The notes: generated from the sequence alone by a model not told the origin. Counted from the first letter of the stretch, positions 36,150 to 45,278 are shown. The stretch: 64,000 bases of DNA from Vibrio atypicus (GCF_009811315.1 NZ_BLID01000001.1:496001-560000); one strand, 5' to 3'. Numbers and translations are program-made.

Positions 36150-36171
36150 CCTCAAGTATGATTGAGGTCAA
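36150..36171 (-). promoter_or_regulatory. SoxR-like box in a 19-bp-spacer promoter
   Basis: CCTCAAGTATGATTGAGG (36150-36167) matches 14 of 18 bases of the classical SoxR site CCTCAAGTTAACTTGAGG. On the minus strand a -35 TTGACC (36166-36171) and a -10 TATGCT are separated by 19 bases, the over-long spacing used by MerR-family activators. Confidence 0.7.
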
Positions 36172-36218
36172 AGATAAAGTGATGTTTTTACAAAATAAAT
36201 AATAAGGAATGAATATCA

Positions 36219-36440
36219 TCAAAATAGTCGACGCCCCCGAGCTTTGCTTCGCTCATTGCATCGACTCAATACTTCTTGTTTTTGCTGCTTAGTTAACTTC
36301 GTCCAGCTTAGTATTTCTTCTAATGTCCGATGACATCCCAGACAGACATCGTTCTCATCTAGGCAGCAGTTTCGTACGCACGGACACTTTATAACGTCAC
36401 TATTGTTCTCAAAACTCAATACGTGCTCCACGCAGTTCAC
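36219..36440 (-). CDS. DUF1289 Cys-rich small protein
   Basis: 73 residues with the DUF1289 pattern CPCVRNCCLDENDVCLGC (about 19-36) followed by RTLEEILSWTKLTKQQKQEVL. The cysteines probably bind iron or zinc; the family function is unknown. A GTG at 36440 gives this length; the ribosome site is not clear, so the N-terminus may be shorter. It is divergent from the permease. Confidence 0.8.
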   Translation of the reverse strand: MNCVEHVLSFENNSDVIKCPCVRNCCLDENDVCLGCHRTLEEILSWTKLTKQQKQEVLSRCNERSKARGRRLF

Positions 36441-36555
36441 TTCTTATCAATGAGTTTAGACTCTGCTCGCATTGAGTGAAGGATAAGTACCTAACACCTC
36501 CCACTAGCAACAATCCGAACTTTCTATCTAATTGAAAAGTATAAGCTCTCTTATT

Positions 36556-36577
36556 TATTTCGAGATTTATCGAAATA
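36556..36577. promoter_or_regulatory. Putative ArsR operator at permease
   Basis: TATTTCGA (36556-36563) and TCGAAATA (36570-36577) are perfect 8-bp arms around six bases. The arms and spacing match the arsR-proximal repeat except for a C/G swap, which suggests one repressor for both promoters. It lies about 70 bases before the permease start. Confidence 0.7.
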
Positions 36578-36645
36578 TTTATTGATCTCAACTGTTTTAA
36601 TTCTATAATTCGAGAAAAGTAGAAATGAATTTGGAGTCTAACACT

Positions 36646-37731
36646 ATGAGCAATGAACTCATGAATATGGCTAGCGAAGCAATCAACATGTTCGCTTTTT
36701 TAGCCACTGAGCTAATCATCTTGTTTCTGGCCATCAGCTATATTGTTGGCGTATTGCAGGAATTCCTAACACCCGAAAAGATCCAATCGATCCTTAGCTC
36801 TCGCAATGGAAAAGGTTATGTTGTTGCCGCTCTATTGGGTGCGATCACTCCATTTTGTTCTTGCTCAACAATCCCTTTTTTAAAGGGCCTACTAAGAGCT
36901 AGAGCTGGATTTGGTCCGATGATGGTGTTCCTATTTGGTAGCCCACTGCTAAACCCTGTGATTATCGGCTTATTCATCGTCACATTTGGCTGGAAAGTTG
37001 CGCTGTTTTACTTCTTGATCGCCATGACAGTATCGGTTGTTGCTGGTTATGCGCTAGAAAAACTTGGATTTGAAAAATACGTAAAACCAGAAGCCTATCA
37101 AGCCGCTGACAGCGCGAGTTGCAAAACGAGTTGTGGGGACAGCAAGCCTGAGCCTAAAAAAGCTAACTCATGTGGAACAAAAGCAGGATGTAGCGAGCCT
37201 ACGCCTGTAATGACAACACAGAGCTCTTGCTGCAATACAAAAGAAGAGCCAAAAGTAGAAGTTAGCTGCTGCGGTTCAAACGGCGCTGCCACTGCCACTC
37301 TTGTTGAAACGACAGAGCCAAGCCGCTGGGTAAAAATTTGGCACTCAACATGGAAAGACTTTAAACAAGTATTCCCTTATCTGATGTTGGGTATCGCAAT
37401 CGGTTCGTTTATTTACGGCTTCATCCCCACAGAGCTTATTGCTGAGAATGCCGGTGCGGGCAAGTGGTACGCAATTCCTGTTGCTGCCGTGATCGGTATT
37501 CCTCTCTACATTCGAGCGGAAGCTGTGATTCCACTTAGCGCGGCACTGGTCCAAAAAGGAATGGCGCTAGGTTCGGTGATGGCGTTAATTATTGGTAGCG
37601 CCGGTGCAAGCTTAACGGAAGTAATCTTACTTAAGTCGATTTTCAAAAATCAAATGATTGCCGCCTTCTTGACTGTCATCTTAGGGATGGCCATTGGTGC
37701 AGGCTTCTTGTATAGCTTTATCTTTGGCTAA
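36646..37731 (+). CDS. DUF318 (YraQ/ArsP-like) permease with Cys-rich loop
   Basis: 361 residues with about eight membrane helices in two blocks (20-150 and 245-361). GAITPFCSCSTIPFLKGLL and GIPLYIRAEAVIPL are the conserved family motifs. The central loop (about 155-225) has eight Cys, including three in SC-x3-SC, AGC and two CC pairs. ArsP-type relatives export trivalent organoarsenicals, so a soft-metal or arsenical efflux role is likely. I use ATG 36646 (GGAG upstream); 36625 is the alternative. An ArsR-like operator precedes it. Confidence 0.83.
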   Translation: MSNELMNMASEAINMFAFLATELIILFLAISYIVGVLQEFLTPEKIQSILSSRNGKGYVVAALLGAITPFCSCSTIPFLKGLLRARAGFGPMMVFLFGSPLLNPVIIGLFIVTFGWKVALFYFLIAMTVSVVAGYALEKLGFEKYVKPEAYQAADSASCKTSCGDSKPEPKKANSCGTKAGCSEPTPVMTTQSSCCNTKEEPKVEVSCCGSNGAATATLVETTEPSRWVKIWHSTWKDFKQVFPYLMLGIAIGSFIYGFIPTELIAENAGAGKWYAIPVAAVIGIPLYIRAEAVIPLSAALVQKGMALGSVMALIIGSAGASLTEVILLKSIFKNQMIAAFLTVILGMAIGAGFLYSFIFG

Positions 37732-37880
37732 ACATACTGAATGCAAAGTTCTTGTCCCAAGGGCTTTGCATTGCAATTTATTACCGTACCGTAATAGTGA
37801 TTCACGATTCCAAATATTATCAAATAGAGGTGAATAATCGATAATGCTCTCCTAGTCATTCATTACATTTGGAGACCATT

Positions 37881-38150
37881 ATGGCGAATGGATTTACAAG
37901 AGATGGTGGCGTTCAAGATCAAATCGATGCCACTGTTATTGATGCAATTAACCGCGCTCGTGCAAACCTTATCCATGAGCATAACGACACTGAATACTGT
38001 TTGGAATGTGGCGAGCCGATTCCCCTAGCTCGTCGAACCATCCTTCCTGGCGTAGAGCTTTGTATCGAGTGCCAAGAGAAGGAAGATGCGCGAGAAAGAA
38101 AGTTTAGTGCCTATAATCGCCGAGCCAGTAAAGATAGTCAGCTACGATAA
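37881..38150 (+). CDS. TraR/DksA-type zinc protein (YbiI-like)
   Basis: 89 residues with a C4 zinc finger (CLECGEPIPLARR ... CIECQ) and the ending YNRRASKDSQLR, almost the same as E. coli YbiI. The family resembles DksA and TraR, which bind RNA polymerase, but it is too short to be full DksA and its target is not established. GGAG precedes the ATG at 37881; an in-frame TTG at 37869 is unlikely. Confidence 0.87.
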   Translation: MANGFTRDGGVQDQIDATVIDAINRARANLIHEHNDTEYCLECGEPIPLARRTILPGVELCIECQEKEDARERKFSAYNRRASKDSQLR

Positions 38151-38388
38151 CCAAAGATGGCGAAGTTCAATCGCTTCGCCATTTCTATTCACCCCACCCA
38201 TACCCTCGTACACACCTATTGGTGTAACGATGGCAATCAAAGCCATTGAGGAGAAACTAAGTCATCTCACTCGGAAAAACTCAAACAAAAGTTAACCAAA
38301 ATCAATCTTGCTATTTATTTCACTCATCGAGGTAATTAGGTGGCCTACACTTGTTTAAAACGTCGTTAGCGAAAGCAAGGAGCTGCTC

Positions 38389-38679
38389 ATGATTACTGTC
38401 CACCGCAACTATCAATTACAAGATGCCAATCACTTCCACGCCCACGTAGAAATAAACCCGATAGGCCAATTAGACGTGGATATCATTGAGAATAAACAGC
38501 ACCATCAAGCAGAGTTTGAAGAGCTAAAATTTGAGAAAACAAGCAAGCATACTCGTCTATGTGCGACTCATGGCAAACAGCGTTGGCAGGTCGCACTCGA
38601 TGATAAAGATGCGAAAGAATTAGACCGTCTTATTAGAGAAGCGAATGAAGAATTTGAAACGCTTATGCGCGACCTATAA
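38389..38679 (+). CDS. Hypothetical protein, 96 residues
   Basis: Starts at an ATG with AAGGAG upstream (MITVHRNYQLQDANHFHAHV). It is soluble, His-rich at the start and charged at the end (EANEEFETLMRDL), with no membrane segment or known motif. A 238-base spacer separates it from the YbiI-like gene. I cannot assign a role. A hairpin (CAGAGTG...CACTCTG near 38690-38720) follows, without a strong T-run. Confidence 0.65.
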   Translation: MITVHRNYQLQDANHFHAHVEINPIGQLDVDIIENKQHHQAEFEELKFEKTSKHTRLCATHGKQRWQVALDDKDAKELDRLIREANEEFETLMRDL

Positions 38680-38733
38680 GTCAAAACATCAGAGTGTGTA
38701 GATAAATTCTACGCACTCTGAACTTTCAGATGA

Positions 38734-39480
38734 TTATTTATGTGCTGGTACTGGCAGCATAGTAAAAACGCGATCGCTAATTTTATCGAACTTAGGCACT
38801 AATAAATAAACAGCGCAGATAAACAGAATCGAACCCACCAAATCGATTGGTCGATGCATACCTAGCCACAAGCGACTGTATGCCACGCCAAGCGCCCAGA
38901 TCCCCACTAATGCCGCTAAGCCATATTGCTTTTCCTGAACAAACAAACCACCAAAAAATGCTAGGCAAATCGCTGCAAAGATCGTGTGGCCTGAAGGGAA
39001 TGAATAATCTTTTTCCCCCTGCCAATGACGAGTTCGCCAGTTGCTCACTTGCTCTGAAATCTGATCGATCACATCGGCTTGTTGAACTGCATTTAGCTTA
39101 TAAAAATGATCTGGCTGAGGGATCAGCAGTTGATGAGAAAGCAATTCTGTATACGGGCGTGGGCTCTCCGTCATATGCTTCAAACCCGTTTTGGCGGCAA
39201 AACCAATCACTAAAATCACGCCCAATTGAACAAGCTTCGCAAAGAACGTTTTCGGAGAATCCACCAACTTCCAGCTTACCGCTAGCAAAATAGCTAAAGT
39301 GATAAGGAAGCCTTTAGATCCCGCAGAATCGGTCAACGCTGTAATAAATAAACCGGTAGTGAAAGAGACGTCACTCAATAAATCAATGTGACTCACCAAC
39401 AATGACATTGGCGCAACCACTAATAAAAAGATGACCAATAAACCTAAGCCATATTGCTTATTCGATAGATATTCTTTCAC
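38734..39480 (-). CDS. PAP2-family phosphatase (PgpB-like)
   Basis: 248 residues, six membrane helices. All three phosphatase motifs are there: KTGLKHMTESPRPY, PSGHT and SRLWLGMHRPIDL. The size and the long loop between the first two motifs fit PgpB, which dephosphorylates phosphatidylglycerol phosphate and undecaprenyl pyrophosphate in the periplasmic leaflet. The paralogue role is inferred. It stands alone, converging with the 38389 gene. Confidence 0.85.
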   Translation of the reverse strand: MKEYLSNKQYGLGLLVIFLLVVAPMSLLVSHIDLLSDVSFTTGLFITALTDSAGSKGFLITLAILLAVSWKLVDSPKTFFAKLVQLGVILVIGFAAKTGLKHMTESPRPYTELLSHQLLIPQPDHFYKLNAVQQADVIDQISEQVSNWRTRHWQGEKDYSFPSGHTIFAAICLAFFGGLFVQEKQYGLAALVGIWALGVAYSRLWLGMHRPIDLVGSILFICAVYLLVPKFDKISDRVFTMLPVPAHK

Positions 39481-39640
39481 GTTTGCTTCACTACAGCCTG
39501 TTTCAACATAAGGCTTATTAGACGCTCAAAGATTGGCTTTTTTATCAACTTCATGTCAATTCGGTGAAAGTTCCTCGACACATTTTGTACAAATCATCTC
39601 CAAGGTATCGTTTGGAATAAATTACTAATACATCCTAAAA

Positions 39641-40471
39641 CTATCTTACATTTACATGCCCAGAAAAGAAGTGATTAACAGGACCATAGCCTTGGCCAAT
39701 ACTGAGCTCATCGGCATGCGATATCGCTTGAGCAATGTATTGCTTCCCTAAATACACCGCTTTATGAAGACGATTACCCTGAGCAAGATAAGAAGCAATC
39801 GCCGATGAAAGTGTACAACCAGTTCCGTGCGTATTTGGGGTATCAATGCGTTTTGCTCGAAGCAATTCACTCCTGTCACGCTCAATAAGAAGATCATTGC
39901 TGCTAGTGTCACTCTCTAAGTGGCCGCCTTTTAACAATACAGCTTGCGCTCCTAAAGCGCGAAGCGGTTCGATCATGGAACCCATTTCCTCTTCTGTTTT
40001 TGGTACTGAACATGAAATCAAGGCAGCCGCCTCAGGCAAGTTAGGAGTAATTAAATCAGCCAGAGGTAACAGCTCACGTTTTAATACATCAATTGCGCGA
40101 TGCTTGAGGAGTAAATCACCACTAGTCGCGATCATAACCGGGTCAACCACGAGATATTCAGGACGATATTGACGAATCTTCTTCGCGACCATATTGATGA
40201 TCTCAACATCGGCAAGCATACCGACTTTGACAGCCGCGACATTGAGATCTGAAAAAACAGCATCTAATTGAGTTTCAACATGCTCAACCGGAATTGGATG
40301 AATAGCAGACACACCGAGCGTGTTTTGCGAAGTTATCGCGGTAATGACTGAGCAAGCGTAACTGCCCGTTGCTGAAATGGTTTTAATATCCGCTTGGATA
40401 CCTGCCCCTCCACCACTATCAGAGCCGGCAATGGTAAGAACGATGGGAGTTGTGTCTTGTGAATGTGGCAT
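39641..40471 (-). CDS. thiD: Hydroxymethylpyrimidine/phosphomethylpyrimidine kinase ThiD
   Basis: 276-residue ribokinase-fold enzyme that phosphorylates HMP and then HMP-P for thiamine synthesis. [19 protein letters not shown] (about 13-31), [10 protein letters not shown] and [14 protein letters not shown] with the anion hole and catalytic Cys/Asp region are intact. AGGAG precedes the ATG at 40471; the longer frame upstream is not supported. A TPP riboswitch lies in its leader, so it is shut off when thiamine pyrophosphate is plentiful. No other thi gene is adjacent. Confidence 0.93.
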   Translation of the reverse strand: MPHSQDTTPIVLTIAGSDSGGGAGIQADIKTISATGSYACSVITAITSQNTLGVSAIHPIPVEHVETQLDAVFSDLNVAAVKVGMLADVEIINMVAKKIRQYRPEYLVVDPVMIATSGDLLLKHRAIDVLKRELLPLADLITPNLPEAAALISCSVPKTEEEMGSMIEPLRALGAQAVLLKGGHLESDTSSNDLLIERDRSELLRAKRIDTPNTHGTGCTLSSAIASYLAQGNRLHKAVYLGKQYIAQAISHADELSIGQGYGPVNHFFSGHVNVR

Positions 40472-40583
40472 AGATGCTCCTATTACAAGACGTACAGGAA
40501 CTCTCGACCACGAAAGGTTATCTATCGAAGGCAAGTGCGCAAAGCCTGATTCATTATAAAGCGAACATTACGAAGGCTGGCGC

Positions 40584-40687
40584 AAATAGTTCCCTACGTC
40601 AGTGTTAACTGAATCAGGTTCAACGGGTCTCGCACTGCGATCTCAGCCATTTCCACAATCCGTGGTCTGGCTCCCCGACTATTTCCC
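40584..40687 (-). ncRNA. TPP riboswitch (THI element)
   Basis: On the minus strand the conserved blocks appear in order: CGGGGAGCC near 40680, GGCTGAGA near 40650, ACCCGTTGAACCTGAT near 40620 and GTAGGGAACT near 40592. A closing P1 stem AAATAGT / ACTATTT frames them. It lies 113 bases upstream of thiD and should turn it off with TPP. Confidence 0.95.
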
Positions 40688-40843
40688 GCAAATGATAGCA
40701 GTATTACTCAGTTCAATACATCTACATTTTCTTTCTCTTCTATACCCTGCCACTCATTGAATATCCCAATTTCCTCGCGTATTTACCAAATTACGACCAT
40801 AACCTATAGTAAATAAGTTCATCTAAAACGCAGGAGCGATCTA

Positions 40844-41674
40844 ATGAGCCAGGAGGAATTGCTCTCTCGCCTAAACGAGCTACCCCGAATACAACAATTA
40901 TTGCAAGAGTTACTTGATATGGTGACTCAAGACGATGTGAACTTCGATGAGCTCTCGAAGAAAATAGCGACCGATCAGGTTCTCAGCGCCCGACTACTTA
41001 GAATGGCTAACTCTGCATATTTTGGCGGAAACAGAACCATCTCTTCCGTGAACGAAGCGTTAATTCGTGTCGGGACAGCGCCCGTTCGAACTCTTGTCGT
41101 AGCTTCCGTATTGTCGAGTGCTTTCCCAAAAATCAAAACGCTCAATATGAGCGCTTATTGGGAAGAAACGTTCGAGGTTTCTATTATCGCAAGCAAAATT
41201 GCTGACGAAACAGACATGGACCAAAATGAAACCTTCACCACAGGCGTGTTGCATAATATTGGCGAACTAATGATTCACGCATTGGTACCGGATGAGGCCA
41301 AAATCATTGCTCAGCGAGCAGAAGCGGGGGAAAACCCAATCGCAGTCCAGGAAGAGATTTTGGATATCACAGCCCCAACTTTGGGTGCTAAGCTGGCGAA
41401 AAGCTGGAAGTTTCCAGATGAGATGGTCGATGCGATTGCCAATTTTGATGAACCTCGTGATGCAGAGCTTTCACCGAAAATGGCCACTGCACTCCACTTT
41501 GCTCGCTCTATTCACAGAGACTGGGACAAGCTACAGAGTGATGAATCTAAAGGGCGTTATATCGCAGAACACCCAGACGCGCGTTTACTCCACATCTCTA
41601 GCACCTTTTTTACGACGGTTAATCGATATAGAGGTGAAGGCAAACAGCTCGCGCACCAGCTTCACGCGGCCTAA
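40844..41674 (+). CDS. HDOD-domain protein
   Basis: 276 residues made almost entirely of an HDOD domain (LPRIQQLLQELLDMV, ATDQVLSARLLRMANSAYFGG, TFTTGVLHNIGELMIHAL). HDOD resembles HD phosphohydrolases without all metal ligands; members often regulate motility, biofilm or second-messenger output by protein contact. No partner domain is present, so its role here is open. The ATG at 40844 has AGGAG upstream. Confidence 0.85.
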   Translation: MSQEELLSRLNELPRIQQLLQELLDMVTQDDVNFDELSKKIATDQVLSARLLRMANSAYFGGNRTISSVNEALIRVGTAPVRTLVVASVLSSAFPKIKTLNMSAYWEETFEVSIIASKIADETDMDQNETFTTGVLHNIGELMIHALVPDEAKIIAQRAEAGENPIAVQEEILDITAPTLGAKLAKSWKFPDEMVDAIANFDEPRDAELSPKMATALHFARSIHRDWDKLQSDESKGRYIAEHPDARLLHISSTFFTTVNRYRGEGKQLAHQLHAA

Positions 41675-41769
41675 ATTTATGGGGATAACACCCCATACGC
41701 CCATCACTATCAAAACTCGCAGTTATCACATAAACTAAACATCATTATTAATTGTTATGCGATTTTTGT

Positions 41770-42663
41770 ATGCTCAACCCTGCCTGGATGAAAACGTTCA
41801 TCACTCTGATCGACACCAAACATTTTACTAAAACCGCTGATCGCCTTTTTATGACACAGCCTGGTGTGAGCCAACATATAAAAAAGTTAGAGCAAGCTTG
41901 TGGGCATGCATTGATAGAAAGGCACAACAAGAGTTTTGAAATTACAGAAGCGGGGAAAACCGTTTATGACTACGCTAAGCAACTGGATATACGCCAATCT
42001 GAAATGCTTGAATCACTCAATCAAGATGATCCGCACTCTGGCAAAATATCGCTCTCTTGCTCTGGCTCTCTAGCCTTACTTTTGTACCCAAACCTGCTTA
42101 ATTTACAATGTAAATATCCAACTTTGGTCCCTCATGTCGAAGCCGCACCACATCATAAAATTCTTGCGGATATTATTTCTGGGGAAACCGATTTAGGTAT
42201 TGTGACTCAAGCCATCACGGACCCACGAGTAGAGTCGGAGAAGCTGGGTTATGAGCCACTCTGCTTAATGTTGCCTAAACAAGAAGCAGGCACGGCATTG
42301 AATCTAGAAAAGTTAAAGCAAATTGGTTTGATTGCCCATCCAGACGTCGAACATTACTTATCAATTTACCTATCACAGTGTGGAGAAAAACCATTAGCAG
42401 GGATTAGTATCCATCAGTTACCGGTGAGTGGCTACGTCAACCAATTAAGTCAAATCCTATTGCCTGTTGCACAAGGGCTTGGTTTCACTGTTTTACCCAA
42501 AAGTGCTTTGGATACTTTTGCACACAAAGACCAAATTGCAATGTACCAACCTCAAAATGAAGTGATTGAAACTCTCTATTTACTCACAAAACGCTACAGA
42601 CAAATTCCGGCGCGATTTAAAACCATTAAGCAATTATTGAATCAGCAACTCAACGTAAGCTAG
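41770..42663 (+). CDS. LysR-family regulator
   Basis: 297 residues. Winged helix-turn-helix at the start (WMKTFITLIDTKHFTKTADRLFMTQPGVSQHIKKLE, in parts), then an effector-binding domain. The ATG at 41770 fits the usual LysR N-terminus. It is not divergent from an obvious target; the HDOD gene lies upstream on the same strand. A terminator follows. No ligand can be guessed. Confidence 0.85.
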   Translation: MLNPAWMKTFITLIDTKHFTKTADRLFMTQPGVSQHIKKLEQACGHALIERHNKSFEITEAGKTVYDYAKQLDIRQSEMLESLNQDDPHSGKISLSCSGSLALLLYPNLLNLQCKYPTLVPHVEAAPHHKILADIISGETDLGIVTQAITDPRVESEKLGYEPLCLMLPKQEAGTALNLEKLKQIGLIAHPDVEHYLSIYLSQCGEKPLAGISIHQLPVSGYVNQLSQILLPVAQGLGFTVLPKSALDTFAHKDQIAMYQPQNEVIETLYLLTKRYRQIPARFKTIKQLLNQQLNVS

Positions 42664-42668
42664 AAAGC

Positions 42669-42698
42669 AAAAAGGAGCCAAATTAGGCTCCTTTTTCT
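42669..42698 (+). terminator. Terminator of LysR gene, bidirectional
   Basis: AAAAAGGAGCC (42669-42679) pairs with GGCTCCTTTTT (42686-42696), loop of six. It also lies past the end of the 50-residue minus-strand gene. Confidence 0.9.
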
Positions 42699-42712
42699 CT
42701 GTTTTTGCACTT

Positions 42713-42865
42713 TTATGCTTCTAGAACATCTTCACCAGACATTTCTGAGATGAGTAGTAGATCAGCTTCATCGAGCTTCATACCTAAAACTGGTAAACCG
42801 TGTTGAACAACCCAGCAGCCTAAAAATAAGAATACACCTAATGCAAATAAACCTAGTGGTAACAT
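42713..42865 (-). CDS. 50-residue single-pass membrane protein
   Basis: Starts at the ATG at 42865 after a strong ribosome site (GGAGGAGG, 7 bases away). It opens with one membrane helix (LPLGLFALGVFLFLGCWVVQ) and ends in an acidic tail (KLDEADLLLISEMSGEDVLEA). The strong Shine-Dalgarno and terminator make it a real small gene. I do not recognise a family. Confidence 0.7.
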   Translation of the reverse strand: MLPLGLFALGVFLFLGCWVVQHGLPVLGMKLDEADLLLISEMSGEDVLEA

Positions 42866-43258
42866 AGCCAAACCTCCTCCATGGTTATCAGACAAAGTAT
42901 CGATAACGAAAAGATGCGACTATTTAAAGAGGGGAAAAGCAAAAGGCCTTTGAAAATACTTAATTCTTATACGTTTTTGATGGCACTCTTAGCGGTTTGG
43001 ACGCTAAGCCCTGTGTCTCTCTGCGTTCAGTTTGTTCGTATTCACTCTGGGAGTTTACTCAGTCTCTACACCTTCAAGTTATGTGGGATACCCTTTTAAT
43101 ATAGTTATACCGTACATATGAAGCAACTATATTTAGTGCTTAATTGTCTAAAGATCACAAATTTTATGCCTTTGAGCGCATAATTATCCTCAAACAATCT
43201 GTAGAACTAAAAAAATGGGGCACAACGCCCCATTCTTTCCATGCTGACTTTTCCCTGT
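42866..43258. other. Spacer between small gene and PBP2
   Basis: 393 bases. It holds the promoter for the 50-residue gene and, at its right end, the PBP2 terminator (43211-43237). Short open frames in it have neither ribosome sites nor recognisable products. Confidence 0.55.
43211..43237 (-). terminator. Terminator of PBP2 gene
   Basis: On the minus strand ATGGGGC (43228-43234) pairs with GCCCCAT (43216-43222) around a five-base loop and is followed by a T-run, 22 bases past the PBP2 stop. Confidence 0.85.
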
Positions 43259-45160
43259 CTAGCTATGCTGCGGTTTCAAATTGTTTTCCTTACCAATCTC
43301 TAAATAATCAAACACCTTGCGTATAAACGGCGCACCAACTTTTGAGCCGCCATTACCATGCTCAATCACAACCGTCGCAACATATTTTGGGTCTTTACAA
43401 GGCGCAAACGCTGTAAAAAGCCCGTGATCCAACAAATGTCGGCTAAGCTCTTTCGAATTGTAGACTTGGTCTTTTTTCAAACCAAAAACTTGAGCTGTAC
43501 CTGATTTACCACCACTGCAATAATCAGCACCGCGAAATGCACGGCGTCCTGAACCTCGACGTCCAGTATTGACTAATTGCATTGCATTGTTAGCGATATC
43601 CCAGTTTGCTTTTGAAACCCCTTCAATCTCTTGCTCGACCTCAGGAGCGACTGACGTTGCGCTCTCAAATGCTTGTCCATGAGGCAGTGTCGCTTTAAGT
43701 AAATGTGGTGCAATAACATGACCGTGATTCACCAGAACCGAAGTCGCTTTAGCGATTTGCAAGGGAGTTGCCGTCCAGTAGCCTTGGCCTATACCGATTG
43801 GCACTGTGTCACCTTTGTACCAAGGTTGTCGATAGCGAGATTCTTTCCACTCACGAGTCGGCATATTCGCACTGGTCTCTTCGGGAATATCGATACCGGT
43901 TAAGTGACCAAATCCAAACATTCGCATCCAACTAGATAAGCGATCAATGCCTAAGTCATAGGCAATTTGATAGAAGAACGAATCGACAGACTCTTCAATC
44001 GCAATTGATACATCAACAGGCCCATGTCCCCAGCGCTTCCAATCTCGCCACGCTTTAGAATTCGCTGCGGAACCAGGGATCTGCCATCGACCATGATCGT
44101 CTCGAACAGTGTTCTTTGAAATAACCCCTTCACTTAACCCAGCGACGGCAACAAAAGGCTTCACCGTAGAGGCGGGAGGATAAACGCCTAAAGTCGCTCG
44201 ATTGACCAACGGATGAGACGGATCATTTAATAACTTCTTGTACGCCTTACTCGAAATCCCCTCGACAAACGGGTTCGGGTCGTAGCTAGGGCTCGATGCA
44301 ATGGCAAGTATACTGTTGTCTTTTGGATCGAGAACGACCGCACTGCCCTCTCGTTGATTGAGTTGTTGGTAGACAAATTGCTGCAACTTAATATCAATAT
44401 TTAATATCAAATCTTTGCCCGCAACTGGGGGAACATATTCCAAGGTACGAATTACGCGTCCACGACTATTAACTTCAACTTCTTCATAGCCTTGAGTACC
44501 GTGGAGCGTTTTCTCGTAGTATCGCTCAATACCCAACTTGCCGATATTGCGAGTAGCGCGATAGTTAGCCAGCTCTCCGCTCTCCTTTAACTGTCGAACA
44601 TCTCTATCGTTAATATGAGAAACGTAGCCTAAAACGTGAGTTAACACTTCACCAAATGGATAATCCCGCTTTAATTCCACATCAATTGAGAAGCCAGGAA
44701 GCTCGTATTGATGAACAGAGAATCGCGCGACTTGTCGCTCTGTGAGTCCGCTCTTGACCACCACTGGCTTAAAGCGCTTAGCCTGGTGAGCTAATATCTT
44801 TTTCTTATCAGCGTCAGACAATGGAAAAGCATGCTCTAGCTTTTCTATTGCACCGGAAAGATCTGTCACCTTCTCCGGGATCATCTGCAAAACATAAACT
44901 GGAATATTATTCGCCAAGAGTACGCCGTTGCGATCGTAAATTAAGCCACGTGTAGGGGCGATAGGAAGGACTTGAATCCGATTGCCATTCGCACGAGTTT
45001 TATAGTAATCGAACTCTTGAACTTCAAGCTTATAGAGGTTTGCAATGAGTGCACCAAACAAAATGATCATACCGATAAAGGCGGCAATCGCTCGATTGCG
45101 GAACAGTTTGCTTTCGTGTTGGTGATTTCTAAATTCTTTGGTTTGTTGACTTAGTTTCAT
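43259..45160 (-). CDS. Penicillin-binding protein 2 paralogue
   Basis: 633-residue class B PBP (peptidoglycan transpeptidase for side-wall growth). One N-terminal membrane anchor (about 24-42), a pedestal domain, then the transpeptidase domain with Ser331-Thr-Val-Lys334 (PPASTVKP), SVDSFFYQ and GGKSGTAQVFG. Similarity to E. coli PBP2 (MrdA) is strong throughout (MPTREWKESRYRQPWYKGDT, GIGQGYWTATPLQIAKA in parts). No rodA, mrdB or rlpA adjoins it, so this looks like a second copy outside the standard cell-shape operon. Whether it replaces or supplements the main PBP2 is unknown. Confidence 0.9.
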   Translation of the reverse strand: MKLSQQTKEFRNHQHESKLFRNRAIAAFIGMIILFGALIANLYKLEVQEFDYYKTRANGNRIQVLPIAPTRGLIYDRNGVLLANNIPVYVLQMIPEKVTDLSGAIEKLEHAFPLSDADKKKILAHQAKRFKPVVVKSGLTERQVARFSVHQYELPGFSIDVELKRDYPFGEVLTHVLGYVSHINDRDVRQLKESGELANYRATRNIGKLGIERYYEKTLHGTQGYEEVEVNSRGRVIRTLEYVPPVAGKDLILNIDIKLQQFVYQQLNQREGSAVVLDPKDNSILAIASSPSYDPNPFVEGISSKAYKKLLNDPSHPLVNRATLGVYPPASTVKPFVAVAGLSEGVISKNTVRDDHGRWQIPGSAANSKAWRDWKRWGHGPVDVSIAIEESVDSFFYQIAYDLGIDRLSSWMRMFGFGHLTGIDIPEETSANMPTREWKESRYRQPWYKGDTVPIGIGQGYWTATPLQIAKATSVLVNHGHVIAPHLLKATLPHGQAFESATSVAPEVEQEIEGVSKANWDIANNAMQLVNTGRRGSGRRAFRGADYCSGGKSGTAQVFGLKKDQVYNSKELSRHLLDHGLFTAFAPCKDPKYVATVVIEHGNGGSKVGAPFIRKVFDYLEIGKENNLKPQHS

Positions 45161-45278
45161 GGGACAAAGGTATCGCCGATAGGATAGGCAACCTTTGACG
45201 ATAGTTACATTTGGTTACAATTACCGTCACAGTAACAATATCGCTTTGGTTTTATGTGCGAGCAATGTTAACAACGAA

